Source of the DNA: Sinisalibacter lacisalsi
GTDB lineage: Bacteria > Pseudomonadota > Alphaproteobacteria > Rhodobacterales > Rhodobacteraceae
Length of the DNA stretch: 64,000 bases
Reading direction: 5' to 3'
NCBI RefSeq assembly: GCF_014640115.1
Contig: NZ_BMGI01000004.1
Span: 290,941 to 354,940, forward strand
The translations under genes and the position numbers were made by a program. This document shows positions 34,339-44,271 of the stretch, piece by piece. The notes beneath the pieces are model-generated. The model did no database searches. It was not told where the DNA came from and saw nothing but the letters and a program-made list of their open reading frames with translations. The stretch's first letter is position 1; the number at the start of each line of letters is the position of its first letter.

Positions 34339-34962
34339 ATGACCTTTTCAACGGAAAACATGGCGTTCGACGCCCGCCCGATGGCGACCGCATGCGCGGC
34401 CGGCGCGGTGGTGGACGAAACGCACTGGGGTTACACGATCTGCGACGGTATCGCGGCGGGGCGGGTCAACCGCAGCGTCGCTGCGGTCGGGCGTTTCCTC
34501 GGCGTGATCCTGCTGATGGCCGCGCTTGGCCTGTGGGTGCTGCCCGACGCCGCGCACAGCCCCGACCTGCTGACCATGAAGCTCGCCGCCATGGTGATGT
34601 TCACGGTCGTCGGCGGCACGCTGTTCTGGACCGGGCGGGCGGCGCGCGACCTGGAGGTGCAGGTCGATATGCTGCGCGGCGAGCTGCGCATCGGCCATCG
34701 CGGCTTTCGCGACGGGTTCCGGGTTTCGAACCTCCTGCGGTTCGATCAGGTCGCCTCGGTCTACCTGCTGCGCTCGAAGGATCGCAGCCAGCCGACCCGG
34801 ATGTTCCTTCGGCTGGCGGGGCAGGACGGCGCGGTCGAGATCGCGCGCGGCCCCCAGGCCTCGCTCGAGGCGCTGCGCCTGCGGCTCACCCGCGATCTCG
34901 CGCGCCCGGCGCGCCAGCCGGCCGAGCGTCCGATCCGGCGCCCCGGCATGGTCACCGCCTGA
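34339..34962 (+). CDS. Hypothetical two-segment membrane protein
   Basis: A 207-residue protein with a polar N-terminus, two membrane segments (VGRFLGVILLMAALGLWVL and KLAAMVMFTVVGGTLFWTG, about residues 65-110), and a soluble C-terminal half of mixed charge (LRFDQVASVYLLRSKDRSQP and so on). The C-terminus could be a small PH-like or regulatory domain. No family is recognised. The start at 34339 has AGAAGGGG upstream. It is divergent from rpsF and followed by fabD 90 nt later, a position where Rhodobacterales often carry a variable small gene. Confidence 0.7.
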   Translation: MTFSTENMAFDARPMATACAAGAVVDETHWGYTICDGIAAGRVNRSVAAVGRFLGVILLMAALGLWVLPDAAHSPDLLTMKLAAMVMFTVVGGTLFWTGRAARDLEVQVDMLRGELRIGHRGFRDGFRVSNLLRFDQVASVYLLRSKDRSQPTRMFLRLAGQDGAVEIARGPQASLEALRLRLTRDLARPARQPAERPIRRPGMVTA

Positions 34963-35052
34963 CGCCGCCCTGCCGTTTGCGGCTTGCCGGACGCTTCCCT
35001 TTTTGCCCGCGCCGCGCTATCCCCGTCGCCGAAGCTGAACGAGGGAGAGGGC

Positions 35053-35994
35053 ATGAGCCGCGCATTCGTATTTCCGGGGCAGGGAGCGCAGGTTATCGGC
35101 ATGGGCCGGGCGCTGGCCGAAGGCTGGGCCGAGGCCCGGGCGGTGTTCGACGAGGTCGATGACGCATTGGGCGAAAAGCTCTCGGCGTTGATCTGGGAGG
35201 GCGAGCAGGACGCGCTGACCCTTACCGAGAACGCCCAGCCGGCGCTGATGGCCACCTCGCTGGCCGCGATGCGGGCGCTCGAGGCCGAGGGTGTGACGGT
35301 GGACGCCGCCGCTTTCGTCGCCGGGCACTCGCTTGGGGAGTATTCCGCGCTCGCCGCCGCCGGGGCGCTCACCGTGGCCGATACCGCCCGGCTGCTGCGC
35401 ACGCGCGGGCGGGCGATGCAGAAGGCGGTGCCGGTGGGAGTCGGTGCGATGGCGGCGCTGCTCGGGCTCGATTTCGAAACCGTGACGCAGATCGCCGGCG
35501 AGGCGGCCGAGGGCGAAGTCTGCCAGGCCGCGAACGACAACGACCCCGGCCAGGTGGTGGTCTCCGGCCACAAGGCGGCGGTGGAACGCGCGGTGGAGCT
35601 GGCCAAGGCGCGCGGCGCCAAGCGCGCGCTTCTGCTGCCGGTCTCCGCGCCGTTCCACTGCGCGCTGATGCAGCCCGCCGCCGAGGCGATGGAGGAAGCG
35701 CTGGTTGGGGTGCGGATCGTCGCCCCCAAGGTGCCGCTCGTCGCCAATGTGCGCGCCGAGGCGGTCACCGATCCCGACACCATCCGCGCGCTGCTCGTCG
35801 AGCAGGTCACCGGCTCGGTGCGCTGGCGCGAGAGCGTGCTGTGGATGGGGGCGCAGGGCGTCACCGAGGCCTGGGAGATCGGCGCGGGCAAGGCGCTCTC
35901 GGGGATGATCCGCCGGATCGACCGCGAGATCGGCGTGCGCAACATCGGCACGCCCGACGAGGTGATGGCAGCGGTCGAGGCGCTGAACGGATGA
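35053..35994 (+). CDS. fabD: Malonyl-CoA--ACP transacylase
   Basis: FabD loads malonyl groups onto acyl carrier protein for fatty acid synthesis. The 313-residue protein begins MSRAFVFPGQGAQVIGMG. The nucleophile serine is in AGHSLGEYSALAAAGA and the catalytic His in LPVSAPFHCALMQPA; NDNDPGQVVVSG is also conserved. The start at 35053 follows GAGGGAGAGG. First of fabD-fabG-acpP on the plus strand, with a 78-nt gap to fabG containing two strong palindromes. Confidence 0.96.
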   Translation: MSRAFVFPGQGAQVIGMGRALAEGWAEARAVFDEVDDALGEKLSALIWEGEQDALTLTENAQPALMATSLAAMRALEAEGVTVDAAAFVAGHSLGEYSALAAAGALTVADTARLLRTRGRAMQKAVPVGVGAMAALLGLDFETVTQIAGEAAEGEVCQAANDNDPGQVVVSGHKAAVERAVELAKARGAKRALLLPVSAPFHCALMQPAAEAMEEALVGVRIVAPKVPLVANVRAEAVTDPDTIRALLVEQVTGSVRWRESVLWMGAQGVTEAWEIGAGKALSGMIRRIDREIGVRNIGTPDEVMAAVEALNG

Positions 35995-36001
35995 CCCGGC
36001 G

Positions 36002-36045
36002 CCCGGCGGCGCGCGCCGCCGGGTCACCGCCCCGCGCGGGGCGGT
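36002..36045. repeat. Two adjacent GC palindromes between fabD and fabG
   Basis: A 22-nt perfect palindrome (36002-36023, arms CCCGGCGGCGC) and a 20-nt one, ACCGCCCCGCGCGGGGCGGT (36026-36045), lie side by side. The design is like that at 6097-6141. There is no U-tract. They might stall polymerase or protect the fabD 3' end. Confidence 0.6.
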
Positions 36046-36072
36046 ATCGCGAAACGTGAAAAGGGAAACGAC

Positions 36073-36810
36073 ATGTTCGATCTGACAGGAAAGACCGCGC
36101 TCGTGACCGGTGCCTCGGGCGGCATCGGCGGGGCCATTGCCAGGGCGCTGCACGGCGCGGGCGCCACGGTGGGGCTTTCGGGCACGCGGGTGGAGCCGCT
36201 GGAGGCGCTCGCGGCGGAGCTCGGCGAGCGCGCCCACGTGCTGCCCTGCAACCTCTCCGACCCGGCCGAGGTCGACGCGCTGCCGAAGGCCGCGGCCGAG
36301 GCGATGGGGGGGCTGGATATTCTCGTCAACAACGCCGGCATCACCCGCGACCAGGTGTTCATGCGGATGTCGGACGACGACTGGCAATCGGTGCTCGACG
36401 TGAACCTCACCGCCACGATGCGGCTCTGCCGGGGCGCGATCCGGGGGATGATGAAGGCGCGCTGGGGGCGGATCGTGAATATCTCCTCGATCGTCGGCGC
36501 CACCGGCAACCCCGGCCAGGCCAACTACGCCGCCTCCAAGGCCGGGCTGGTCGGGATGACCAAGTCGATCGCCTACGAGGTCGCCTCGCGCGGGATCACC
36601 GCCAACTGCGTCGCCCCCGGCTTCATCGCCACCGCGATGACCGACAAGCTCAGCGACGACCAGAAGGCCAAGATCAACGGCCAGATCCCGGCCGCGCGCA
36701 TGGGCAGCCCCGAGGAAATCGCGGCGGCGGTGCTCTACCTCGCCTCGCAGGAGGCCGGTTACGTCACCGGCGCCACGCTGCACGTCAATGGCGGCATGGC
36801 GATGTTGTGA
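36073..36810 (+). CDS. fabG: 3-oxoacyl-[ACP] reductase
   Basis: FabG reduces beta-ketoacyl-ACP with NADPH. The 245-residue short-chain dehydrogenase has the nucleotide motif TGASGGIGGAIA, NNAGITRDQVFMRM, the catalytic Ser in NISSIVGATGNPGQ, and Tyr/Lys in ANYAASKAGLVGM. The C-terminal VTGATLHVNGGMAML is characteristic of true FabG. It is the middle gene of fabD-fabG-acpP and ends 196 nt before acpP, which seems to have its own control region. Confidence 0.96.
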   Translation: MFDLTGKTALVTGASGGIGGAIARALHGAGATVGLSGTRVEPLEALAAELGERAHVLPCNLSDPAEVDALPKAAAEAMGGLDILVNNAGITRDQVFMRMSDDDWQSVLDVNLTATMRLCRGAIRGMMKARWGRIVNISSIVGATGNPGQANYAASKAGLVGMTKSIAYEVASRGITANCVAPGFIATAMTDKLSDDQKAKINGQIPAARMGSPEEIAAAVLYLASQEAGYVTGATLHVNGGMAML

Positions 36811-37006
36811 TCGCCGCGGCGGGCGGGGCATTCCGCCGCCCGGTTGCGCCCCCGGACAAATCATTTGCCCCCGGGGTTGTTTGTGCTAAAGGGAGCGCAG
36901 ATTTTGGCCTCCCTGTGGGGCTGCTTCGGGCGACCCGGGGCAACGTAGCGGTCCGCAAGGGCCAAAAAGAACAGGGCCAAGAGCCTGAAAACTGTGAGGA
37001 CCTAAC

Positions 37007-37240
37007 ATGAGCGACGTCGCAGATCGCGTTAAGAAAATCGTTGTCGAGCACCTCGGCGTGGAAGAGGACAAGGTGACGGATTCGGCCTCGTTCATCGACG
37101 ACCTCGGCGCCGACAGCCTCGACACCGTCGAGCTGGTGATGGCTTTCGAAGAGGAATTCGGGATCGAGATCCCCGACGACGCGGCCGAGGGCATCCAGAC
37201 CTTCGGCGACGCGGTGAAGTTCATCTCCGACGCCGCCTGA
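37007..37240 (+). CDS. acpP: Acyl carrier protein
   Basis: The 77-residue acidic carrier. The phosphopantetheine attachment Ser is in [20 protein letters not shown], with family length and composition. GAGGA lies 7 nt upstream of the ATG. The 196-nt upstream gap allows a separate promoter, as is usual for this highly expressed gene. A UUCG terminator follows. In many alphaproteobacteria fabF comes directly next; here it does not. Confidence 0.97.
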   Translation: MSDVADRVKKIVVEHLGVEEDKVTDSASFIDDLGADSLDTVELVMAFEEEFGIEIPDDAAEGIQTFGDAVKFISDAA

Positions 37241-37265
37241 CACAGGCCGGTCGGCAGAACATGAG

Positions 37266-37292
37266 AACGGCGTCCTTCGGGGCGCCGTTTTT
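37266..37292 (+). terminator. Terminator after acpP
   Basis: AACGGCGTCC-TTCG-GGGCGCCGTT with one G-T pair, 10-bp stem, UUCG loop and a TTTTT run through 37292, 25 nt after the acpP stop. Confidence 0.9.
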
Positions 37293-37333
37293 CGTGCGCG
37301 CAGGCATTGAGTCCCGCGGGTCTGCGGGGATGG

Positions 37334-37350
37334 CCGGAACGATGTTCCGG
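37334..37350. promoter_or_regulatory. Palindrome CCGGAAC-GAT-GTTCCGG before the rhodanese-HigA gene
   Basis: A 7-bp perfect inverted repeat with 3-nt spacer, 105 nt before the ATG at 37456. Its core GGAAC-N3-GTTCC is the same as at 27767. TTTT follows, so a second weak terminator is the alternative reading. Confidence 0.45.
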
Positions 37351-37455
37351 TTTTCGCCCGCGTCCCGGTCCGCGGTTGCGACCGGCCGTTGGCCTTCGGG
37401 CGGACATTTCGCCGCCCGCCGCGCTATCACGCCTCCAGCAATCAGGGAGGCCCGC

Positions 37456-38112
37456 ATGGCCGAAGACATCGCAAAAGATCCCGTCGCCGTTTCGCCGCAG
37501 GAGGTGTCGCGCTGGCTCGAGGCCGGTGAGATCGTGCTCGTCGACGTGCGTGAGACCAAGGAATACGATCACGAACACATCTCCGGCGCGCTGCTGCTGC
37601 CGCTGTCCAGTTTCGAGGCGGACGTGTTCCCGGTGCTCACCGGCAAGCCCGTGGTGCTGCATTGCGCGATCGGCAAGCGCTCGGCGGCGGCGGGGCGGAT
37701 GCTGATCAAGGCGGGCCATGCCAGGGTGCTGCACATGGACGGCGGGCTGACCGCGTGGAAAGCGGCGGGGCTCGGCGTGGAAGAGGCGATCGACCCGCCC
37801 GGCGAGGCGGACAACGTCGCGCCGCTGTTTCTCTGCCCGACCCCGGGTGCGGTGCTGCGCGAGGAATACCTCGCCCCCGCCGGGCTGACGGCCGAGGCGC
37901 TCGCGGGCGCGATCGGGGTGGCGGTTTCCACCCTGACCCGGTTCATGGCGGGCGAGCGGGCGGTGGACGCGGAGCTTTCGCTCCGGCTCGCGCGCTACTT
38001 TTCCACCGCGTCCGACTTCTGGCTGCAGCTGCAGATCGAGCACGATCTGGAGCGCACCCGGCACGCACTCGGCGAGACGATCCGCGCCGCGATCCGCCCG
38101 CGCGCCGCCTGA
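37456..38112 (+). CDS. Rhodanese domain fused to HigA-type helix-turn-helix
   Basis: A 218-residue two-domain protein. Residues 10-115 are a rhodanese fold: VSRWLEAGEIVLVDVRETKE, then the active-site loop LHCAIGKRSAAAG with Cys70, then HMDGGLTAWKAAGL. Residues 128-218 match HigA-type antitoxins: PTPGAVLREEYLAPAGLT, AGAIGVAVSTLTRFMAGERA and LARYFSTASDFWLQLQIEHD. No higB-like toxin gene is next to it. The start at 37456 has GGGAGG 5 nt upstream. Possibly a DNA-binding regulator that senses sulfane sulfur or redox state through Cys70 (inference). A palindrome upstream may be its own operator. Confidence 0.85.
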   Translation: MAEDIAKDPVAVSPQEVSRWLEAGEIVLVDVRETKEYDHEHISGALLLPLSSFEADVFPVLTGKPVVLHCAIGKRSAAAGRMLIKAGHARVLHMDGGLTAWKAAGLGVEEAIDPPGEADNVAPLFLCPTPGAVLREEYLAPAGLTAEALAGAIGVAVSTLTRFMAGERAVDAELSLRLARYFSTASDFWLQLQIEHDLERTRHALGETIRAAIRPRAA

Positions 38113-38156
38113 GCCTCAGCACCCGCTTGCATGGCGGGGGTGGATACAACTAATCT

Positions 38157-39227
38157 ATGGCAAATCTTCGCGAGACCTGCGCCCGGCCAGAAGTCCGGGG
38201 CGCTGCCATGGAGCGTGGTATGGAAGCTGGTAAGGAACTGCGACAGGCGCTGCGCGCCTACACCAAGAAAGACAACCGGCTGGCCTATGCGAGCCTGCTG
38301 GGCAACCTGGCGGTCTATTTCGCCGCCGTCGCCGTCTCGATCCTCGCGGTCGGGGCCGGGCTCTGGCTGGTCGCGGCACTCGGGGTGATCGTGCTCGCCT
38401 TCGCCGGCGTGCGGCTTTACGTGCTGCAGCACGACCTGGGCCATCTGTCATTGTTCGAGACCAGGCGCCAGAACGAGTTCTGGGGTTACGTAGTCTCGCC
38501 CTTCACCATGGCCGCCTACCCGCAGATGCGCTACAACCACAACATGCACCACGCCTACGTGGGCGACCTCGACGCGCGCGAGACCACCGAGATCAATACC
38601 ATGACGCTGCGCGAATGGAACGAGGCGGGGTTCTGGAAACGGCTCTATTACCGGCTCTACCGCCACCCGCTGGTGCTGATCCCGGTGGGCTCGTTCTACA
38701 CCTATTTCATCGCCTACCGCTGGCCGAAGAATGCCGCCCAGGTGGGGCTGGGCGCGATCCTCGCCCATAACGCGGCGCTCGTCGTCTACTTCGGCCTGCT
38801 CTACGCCTTCGCGGGCTGGACCGGCGTGCTCATCGTGGCGCTGGCGATCTGGCTGGGGGGGATGCTCGGGGTGTTCCTTGTCTATCTCCAGCACAATTTC
38901 GAGGGCACATGGTGGGATCGCCGCCCCGACCTCGACCCGTCGCGCGCCGCGATCCAGGGCGGCTCCTGCCTCGATTTCGGCTGGTGGTTCGACGAGGCCG
39001 TGGCCAATATCACCAAGCACGACATTCACCACCTCGTCGCCGCGATCCCCTCCTACCGGCTGCGCGGGGCGCACCGGGAACTGGAGAAGACGCATCACCT
39101 GCGGCGGATCGGCTTTGGCGAGGCGCTGCATGCCTTCACCCTGAAGCTCTGGGACGAGGAGGCGCAGGATCTCGTGCCCTTCCCGAAGGCCACGGCGCGG
39201 CGCGGGGTCGTCGCCCCGGCGGAATAG
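38157..39227 (+). CDS. Membrane fatty acid desaturase
   Basis: A 356-residue di-iron desaturase of the FA_desaturase family. The three histidine boxes are HDLGH (LQHDLGHLSLF), HNMHH (RYNHNMHHAYVG) and HDIHH (ITKHDIHHLVA). Hydrophobic segments at about 45-85, 175-200 and 210-240 form the membrane core. Such enzymes introduce double bonds into acyl chains of membrane lipids; regiospecificity cannot be inferred. Start is uncertain: 38157 gives the longest protein, but ATGs at 38208 and 38220 are possible and no strong ribosome site decides. Close to acpP and the rhodanese gene. Confidence 0.88.
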   Translation: MANLRETCARPEVRGAAMERGMEAGKELRQALRAYTKKDNRLAYASLLGNLAVYFAAVAVSILAVGAGLWLVAALGVIVLAFAGVRLYVLQHDLGHLSLFETRRQNEFWGYVVSPFTMAAYPQMRYNHNMHHAYVGDLDARETTEINTMTLREWNEAGFWKRLYYRLYRHPLVLIPVGSFYTYFIAYRWPKNAAQVGLGAILAHNAALVVYFGLLYAFAGWTGVLIVALAIWLGGMLGVFLVYLQHNFEGTWWDRRPDLDPSRAAIQGGSCLDFGWWFDEAVANITKHDIHHLVAAIPSYRLRGAHRELEKTHHLRRIGFGEALHAFTLKLWDEEAQDLVPFPKATARRGVVAPAE

Positions 39228-39239
39228 GCGGGGGTGCAG

Positions 39240-39316
39240 GAGGGGGCTGTCCGCCCCCTCTTGGTCCTGCGGACCAATTCACCCCCGAAGGTATTTGCGG
39301 ACCCAAGAAACGGGGG
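39240..39316. repeat. Dispersed intergenic element, copy 4 (inverted)
   Basis: GAGGGGGC-TGTCC-GCCCCCTC and TTGGTCC-TGC-GGACCAA stems are followed by GAAGGTATTTGCGGACCCAA and GAAACGGGGG. Between the convergent desaturase and serS genes. Confidence 0.7.
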
Positions 39317-39361
39317 CCGCGTTAACCTTGATGCGGGTTAACCATGCGGTGCCGGGGGCGG

Positions 39362-40654
39362 TCAGGCCAGCACGCCCTCGGCGGTGATCCGGGTCTTGCC
39401 GCCGATCCAGGGCGCAAGGGCGGCGGGCAGGGTGACCGAGCCGTCTTCCTCCTGTCCGTTTTCCAGCACCGCGATCAGGCAGCGGCCGACGGCGAGGCCG
39501 GAGCCGTTCAGCGTGTGCAGGAACTCGGGCTTGGCGCCGGGTTCGGGGCGGAACCGGGCGTTCATCCGCCGGGCCTGGAAATCGCCGGTGGTGGAGACGC
39601 TCGAGATCTCGCGGTAGCTGTTCTGCCCCGGCAGCCAGACCTCGATATCGTGGGTGCGGCGCGCGCCGAAGCCGGTGTCGCCCGAGCAGAGCCGGACCGT
39701 GCGGTAGGGCAGGCCGAGACGTTCGAGGATGTCTTCGGCGCGGCGCGTCATCGCCTCGTGCTCGGCTTCGCTCTCGTCCGGCCGGGTGATCGAGACCATC
39801 TCGACCTTCTCGAACTGGTGCTGGCGCAGCATGCCGGCGGTATCCTTGCCCGCCGATCCCGCCTCGGAGCGGAAGCACTGGGTGTGGGCGACGTAGCGCA
39901 TCGGCAGATCGCCCGCCTCGACGACCTCGCCGTTGACGAAGTTGGTGAGCGTGACCTCGGCGGTGGGGATCAGCCACCAGCCTTCCTCGGTCTTGTAGCT
40001 GTCTTCGCCGAACTTGGGCAGTTGCCCGGTGCCCAGCATCATCTCTTCGCGCACCAGCACCGGGGTGATCGCCTCGGTGAGGCCGTTCTCGTTCACGTGG
40101 GTGTCGAGCATGAACTGGGCCAGCGCGCGGTGCAGCCGGGCGACCGCGCCGGAGAGCACGGCGAAGCGCGCGCCGGAAAGCTTGGCGGCAAGCTCGAAGT
40201 TGAGCCCCGATTGGGTGGCGGCGAGCTGGTAGTGCTCGACCGGGGTGAAATCGAAGGCGCGGGGCGTGCCCCAGCGGCGGATCTCGACGTTCTCGTCCTC
40301 GTCGGCGCCCTCGGGCACGTCATCGGCGAGGATGTTGGGCAGGCCCATGAGCAGCGTGGCGAGGGCGGCGTCTTTCGCCTTGGCCTCGTCGCTGAGCCGC
40401 GCGGTTTCGCCCTTCTTCTCGGCCACCAGCGCGCGCAGCCGCTCGAACTCGGCCTCGTTGCCGCTGGCCTTCGCGGCCCCCACCTGCTTCGACGCCTTGT
40501 TGGCCTCGGCCTGCGCGGCTTCGGCCTGGGTGATCGCGCTCCGGCGGGCCTCGTCGAGGGCCAGAACCTCGGCCGACACGCCCGAAAGACCGCGCCGCGC
40601 CATGGCGGCGTCGAAGGCGTCCGGGTTGTCGCGGATCAGGCGGATATCGTGCAT
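39362..40654 (-). CDS. serS: Seryl-tRNA synthetase
   Basis: A 430-residue class II synthetase. It begins [18 protein letters not shown] and has the N-terminal coiled-coil arm (about 30-105) that contacts the tRNA-Ser variable arm. Motif 2 is [20 protein letters not shown] and motif 3 is [14 protein letters not shown]. The start at 40654 matches the family; upstream in-frame starts would add about 70 unmatched residues. Convergent with the desaturase and 143 nt downstream of the pentapeptide-repeat gene. Confidence 0.96.
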   Translation of the reverse strand: MHDIRLIRDNPDAFDAAMARRGLSGVSAEVLALDEARRSAITQAEAAQAEANKASKQVGAAKASGNEAEFERLRALVAEKKGETARLSDEAKAKDAALATLLMGLPNILADDVPEGADEDENVEIRRWGTPRAFDFTPVEHYQLAATQSGLNFELAAKLSGARFAVLSGAVARLHRALAQFMLDTHVNENGLTEAITPVLVREEMMLGTGQLPKFGEDSYKTEEGWWLIPTAEVTLTNFVNGEVVEAGDLPMRYVAHTQCFRSEAGSAGKDTAGMLRQHQFEKVEMVSITRPDESEAEHEAMTRRAEDILERLGLPYRTVRLCSGDTGFGARRTHDIEVWLPGQNSYREISSVSTTGDFQARRMNARFRPEPGAKPEFLHTLNGSGLAVGRCLIAVLENGQEEDGSVTLPAALAPWIGGKTRITAEGVLA

Positions 40655-40797
40655 GGTCTTGGCCTTTGCTTGGGTCTGCGCGGGGTGAGGTATGGCAAAA
40701 AGCCCGGCCCGGGGGAAGCCGGAAATCGGCCCCGGCAAAGTGTCGGCAAAACTCATGGCAGGCGTATGGAAGGGGCCGGGGCGGTCGGGCGGGGGAG

Positions 40798-42120
40798 TTA
40801 GGCGGTGGGGTTGGATTTGTAGAGGGTCCATTTTGCATCGAAGTCGCGGAAACGCAGGTCGTCGCTCGGCCAATGGGCGGGGGGGCGGAGAATGGCTTCG
40901 GGCAGGGTCACCGTGCCATCGCCGAACATGGCGTTGATTTGGTCGGCCGAGAGACGGATGTTCGACAGGTCCACGTTCTTCACCGCCGCGTGGGTCATGA
41001 CCGCTTTGGTGAAGCTGGTGGCGTGATCCAGTTGTGCCCAGCGGAGGTCTGAGCCTTCTAGATGCGCCCTGCTAAGGTTCGCCCCATCTAGATGCGTCCC
41101 GAGAAGAACCGCCTCTTCCAGATGTGCCCCAAAAAGGTCCGCCCCTTCCAGATGGGCCTTGAAGAGGTCTGCCCCTTCCATATGGGCTTTGAAAAGGTCT
41201 GATCCCTCCATATGCGCCTTGTTGAGTTTCGCCCCCTCCAGATGCGCCCCGCTGAGTCGGGCTGATTTGAAGTCGAGGTTTGAAAGATCGGCACCTTGCA
41301 GGTTTGTGGCGAGAAGATCGAGCCTGAAGCCTTTGTCGCTTTGCCTTGTGTCGGCTGTCTCGCGTTCGATCTGGGTGGCGGAGCGGCGGCCGATCACGGT
41401 CAGCGCCGCCTGAATATCGGTGCGGCATTTCAGCGAACGGGCCCAGTCACGGATGGCTTCGAGCGAGGTTGCATCAGTGAGGTCCGTTTCCTGATGGGCA
41501 TAGGCCGCCTTCGCCGCGTTGTCCTTGTGCTGGACTTCGGGAGCCTCGAAGGCGGCGCGCCAGCGGGCGCGGGGGCTGTCTTCGGCATCCTCAGCCTTGG
41601 CGTTCTCCCGCACATAGGCGGTGAGGATTTCCATGATCTGGACGTGATCGCGCAAGGAGTCCTGTGCGATGCGTTCGAGGGCATAGATCGCGCCGATGCG
41701 GACTTCTAGGTTTGGTTCGGTGAACTGCCTGCCTTCGGCGTCGTGGAGCACGCGGGTTGCCGCGAGGTTTTCGACCGCCTTGTTGATCCGGTCGGTGATC
41801 TGGCTTTGTTCGGCGATATCGGTCTGGCGTTGGGCCACGAGGCTGCGCCAGACGAGGAAGGGGGCGCCGAACACTGCGGCGAGGGCGAGGCCCACGTTGC
41901 GGATCGCCTCGCCAGTCATTTCGGTGCCTGCCGATATCGCCTTGTAGACGGAGGCGGCAAAGGCGATGAGCAGGCCGAGCCCGAGAAGCACGAGGATGGC
42001 AGCAACCACCTGGATAGCGAAGCCGAGAATACGGCCCCAGGCGCGGTTCTGGTCATAGTCCGGCTTCCACTGGAGCCCGAGCCAGTCGGATAACGATTTC
42101 TTGTTGTTTTCGGCACTCAT
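40798..42120 (-). CDS. Membrane-anchored pentapeptide-repeat protein
   Basis: A 440-residue protein. Two membrane segments lie at about 28-60 and 75-95 ([20 protein letters not shown] and [17 protein letters not shown]). A helical region with [24 protein letters not shown] and [14 protein letters not shown] follows. The C-terminal part is a pentapeptide-repeat beta-helix (about 265-400) with A(D/N)LxG-type units. Residues 292-361 are seven tandem decapeptides of the form AH(L/M)EGxDLFK. The gene is less GC-rich than its neighbours, with many T-ending codons, suggesting acquisition. Function is unknown; membrane pentapeptide proteins of this build are scattered among bacteria. Confidence 0.85.
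   Translation of the reverse strand: MSAENNKKSLSDWLGLQWKPDYDQNRAWGRILGFAIQVVAAILVLLGLGLLIAFAASVYKAISAGTEMTGEAIRNVGLALAAVFGAPFLVWRSLVAQRQTDIAEQSQITDRINKAVENLAATRVLHDAEGRQFTEPNLEVRIGAIYALERIAQDSLRDHVQIMEILTAYVRENAKAEDAEDSPRARWRAAFEAPEVQHKDNAAKAAYAHQETDLTDATSLEAIRDWARSLKCRTDIQAALTVIGRRSATQIERETADTRQSDKGFRLDLLATNLQGADLSNLDFKSARLSGAHLEGAKLNKAHMEGSDLFKAHMEGADLFKAHLEGADLFGAHLEEAVLLGTHLDGANLSRAHLEGSDLRWAQLDHATSFTKAVMTHAAVKNVDLSNIRLSADQINAMFGDGTVTLPEAILRPPAHWPSDDLRFRDFDAKWTLYKSNPTA
41038..41247 (-). repeat. Seven tandem 30-bp units inside the pentapeptide gene
   Basis: The seven decapeptides are encoded by 30-bp units that are still similar at the DNA level (for example the CTTCCAGATGGGCC / CTTCCATATGGGC units near 41150-41185). 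Recent in-frame expansion is likely, and repeat number may vary between strains. Confidence 0.8.
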
Positions 42121-42243
42121 TATCGCCCCTCCACGGGTGCAATCAAACACCGCCCCCGATTGCTTGCCAACCCCAGGGCCCCCATATAGGGTGCGCGCCA
42201 ATCGAAAGGGGCGGTGTGCCCCGTCTGACAGAGGGATTTGTCG

Positions 42244-42576
42244 ATGTTCGTCTCACCCGCCTTCGCCCAAGGTGCAGCCGCCCCCGGTGGTGGACTGCTC
42301 AATTCCATGCTGATCCCGATGATCCTCGTGTTCGGGATCATGTGGTTTTTCCTCATTCGCCCGCAGCAGAAAAAGCTCAAGGACGACGAGAAGATGCGCG
42401 AGGCGCTGCGCCGCGGCGACCAGGTGCTCACGCAGGGCGGGATGATCGGCAAGATCACCAAGGTCAGGGATGACGGCGAGCTCGAAGTGGAGATCGCGCA
42501 AGGCGTGAAGGCGCGGATGACCAAGGCTGCGGTCGTTCAGGTGATGTCGAAGACCGAGCCCGCGTCCGAGGGCTGA
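42244..42576 (+). CDS. yajC: Preprotein translocase accessory subunit YajC
   Basis: A 110-residue single-pass membrane protein that joins SecDF. The membrane segment is MLIPMILVFGIMWFFLI, followed by the signature RPQQKKLKDDEKMREAL and the small beta domain GDQVLTQGGMIGKITKV. A TTG two codons upstream is not favoured; GAGGG lies 8 nt before this ATG. It opens the yajC-secD-secF operon. Confidence 0.95.
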   Translation: MFVSPAFAQGAAAPGGGLLNSMLIPMILVFGIMWFFLIRPQQKKLKDDEKMREALRRGDQVLTQGGMIGKITKVRDDGELEVEIAQGVKARMTKAAVVQVMSKTEPASEG

Positions 42577-42608
42577 GGCCCTCCGCGCGGCCAGAGGCGA
42601 GGCCCCCG

Positions 42609-44270
<1,662 letters not shown>

Positions 44271-44271
44271 C

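Noticed and set aside
41038-41247. CRISPR-like array
   Set aside because: The 30-bp units are contiguous, in frame and encode decapeptides; there are no spacers or cas genes.
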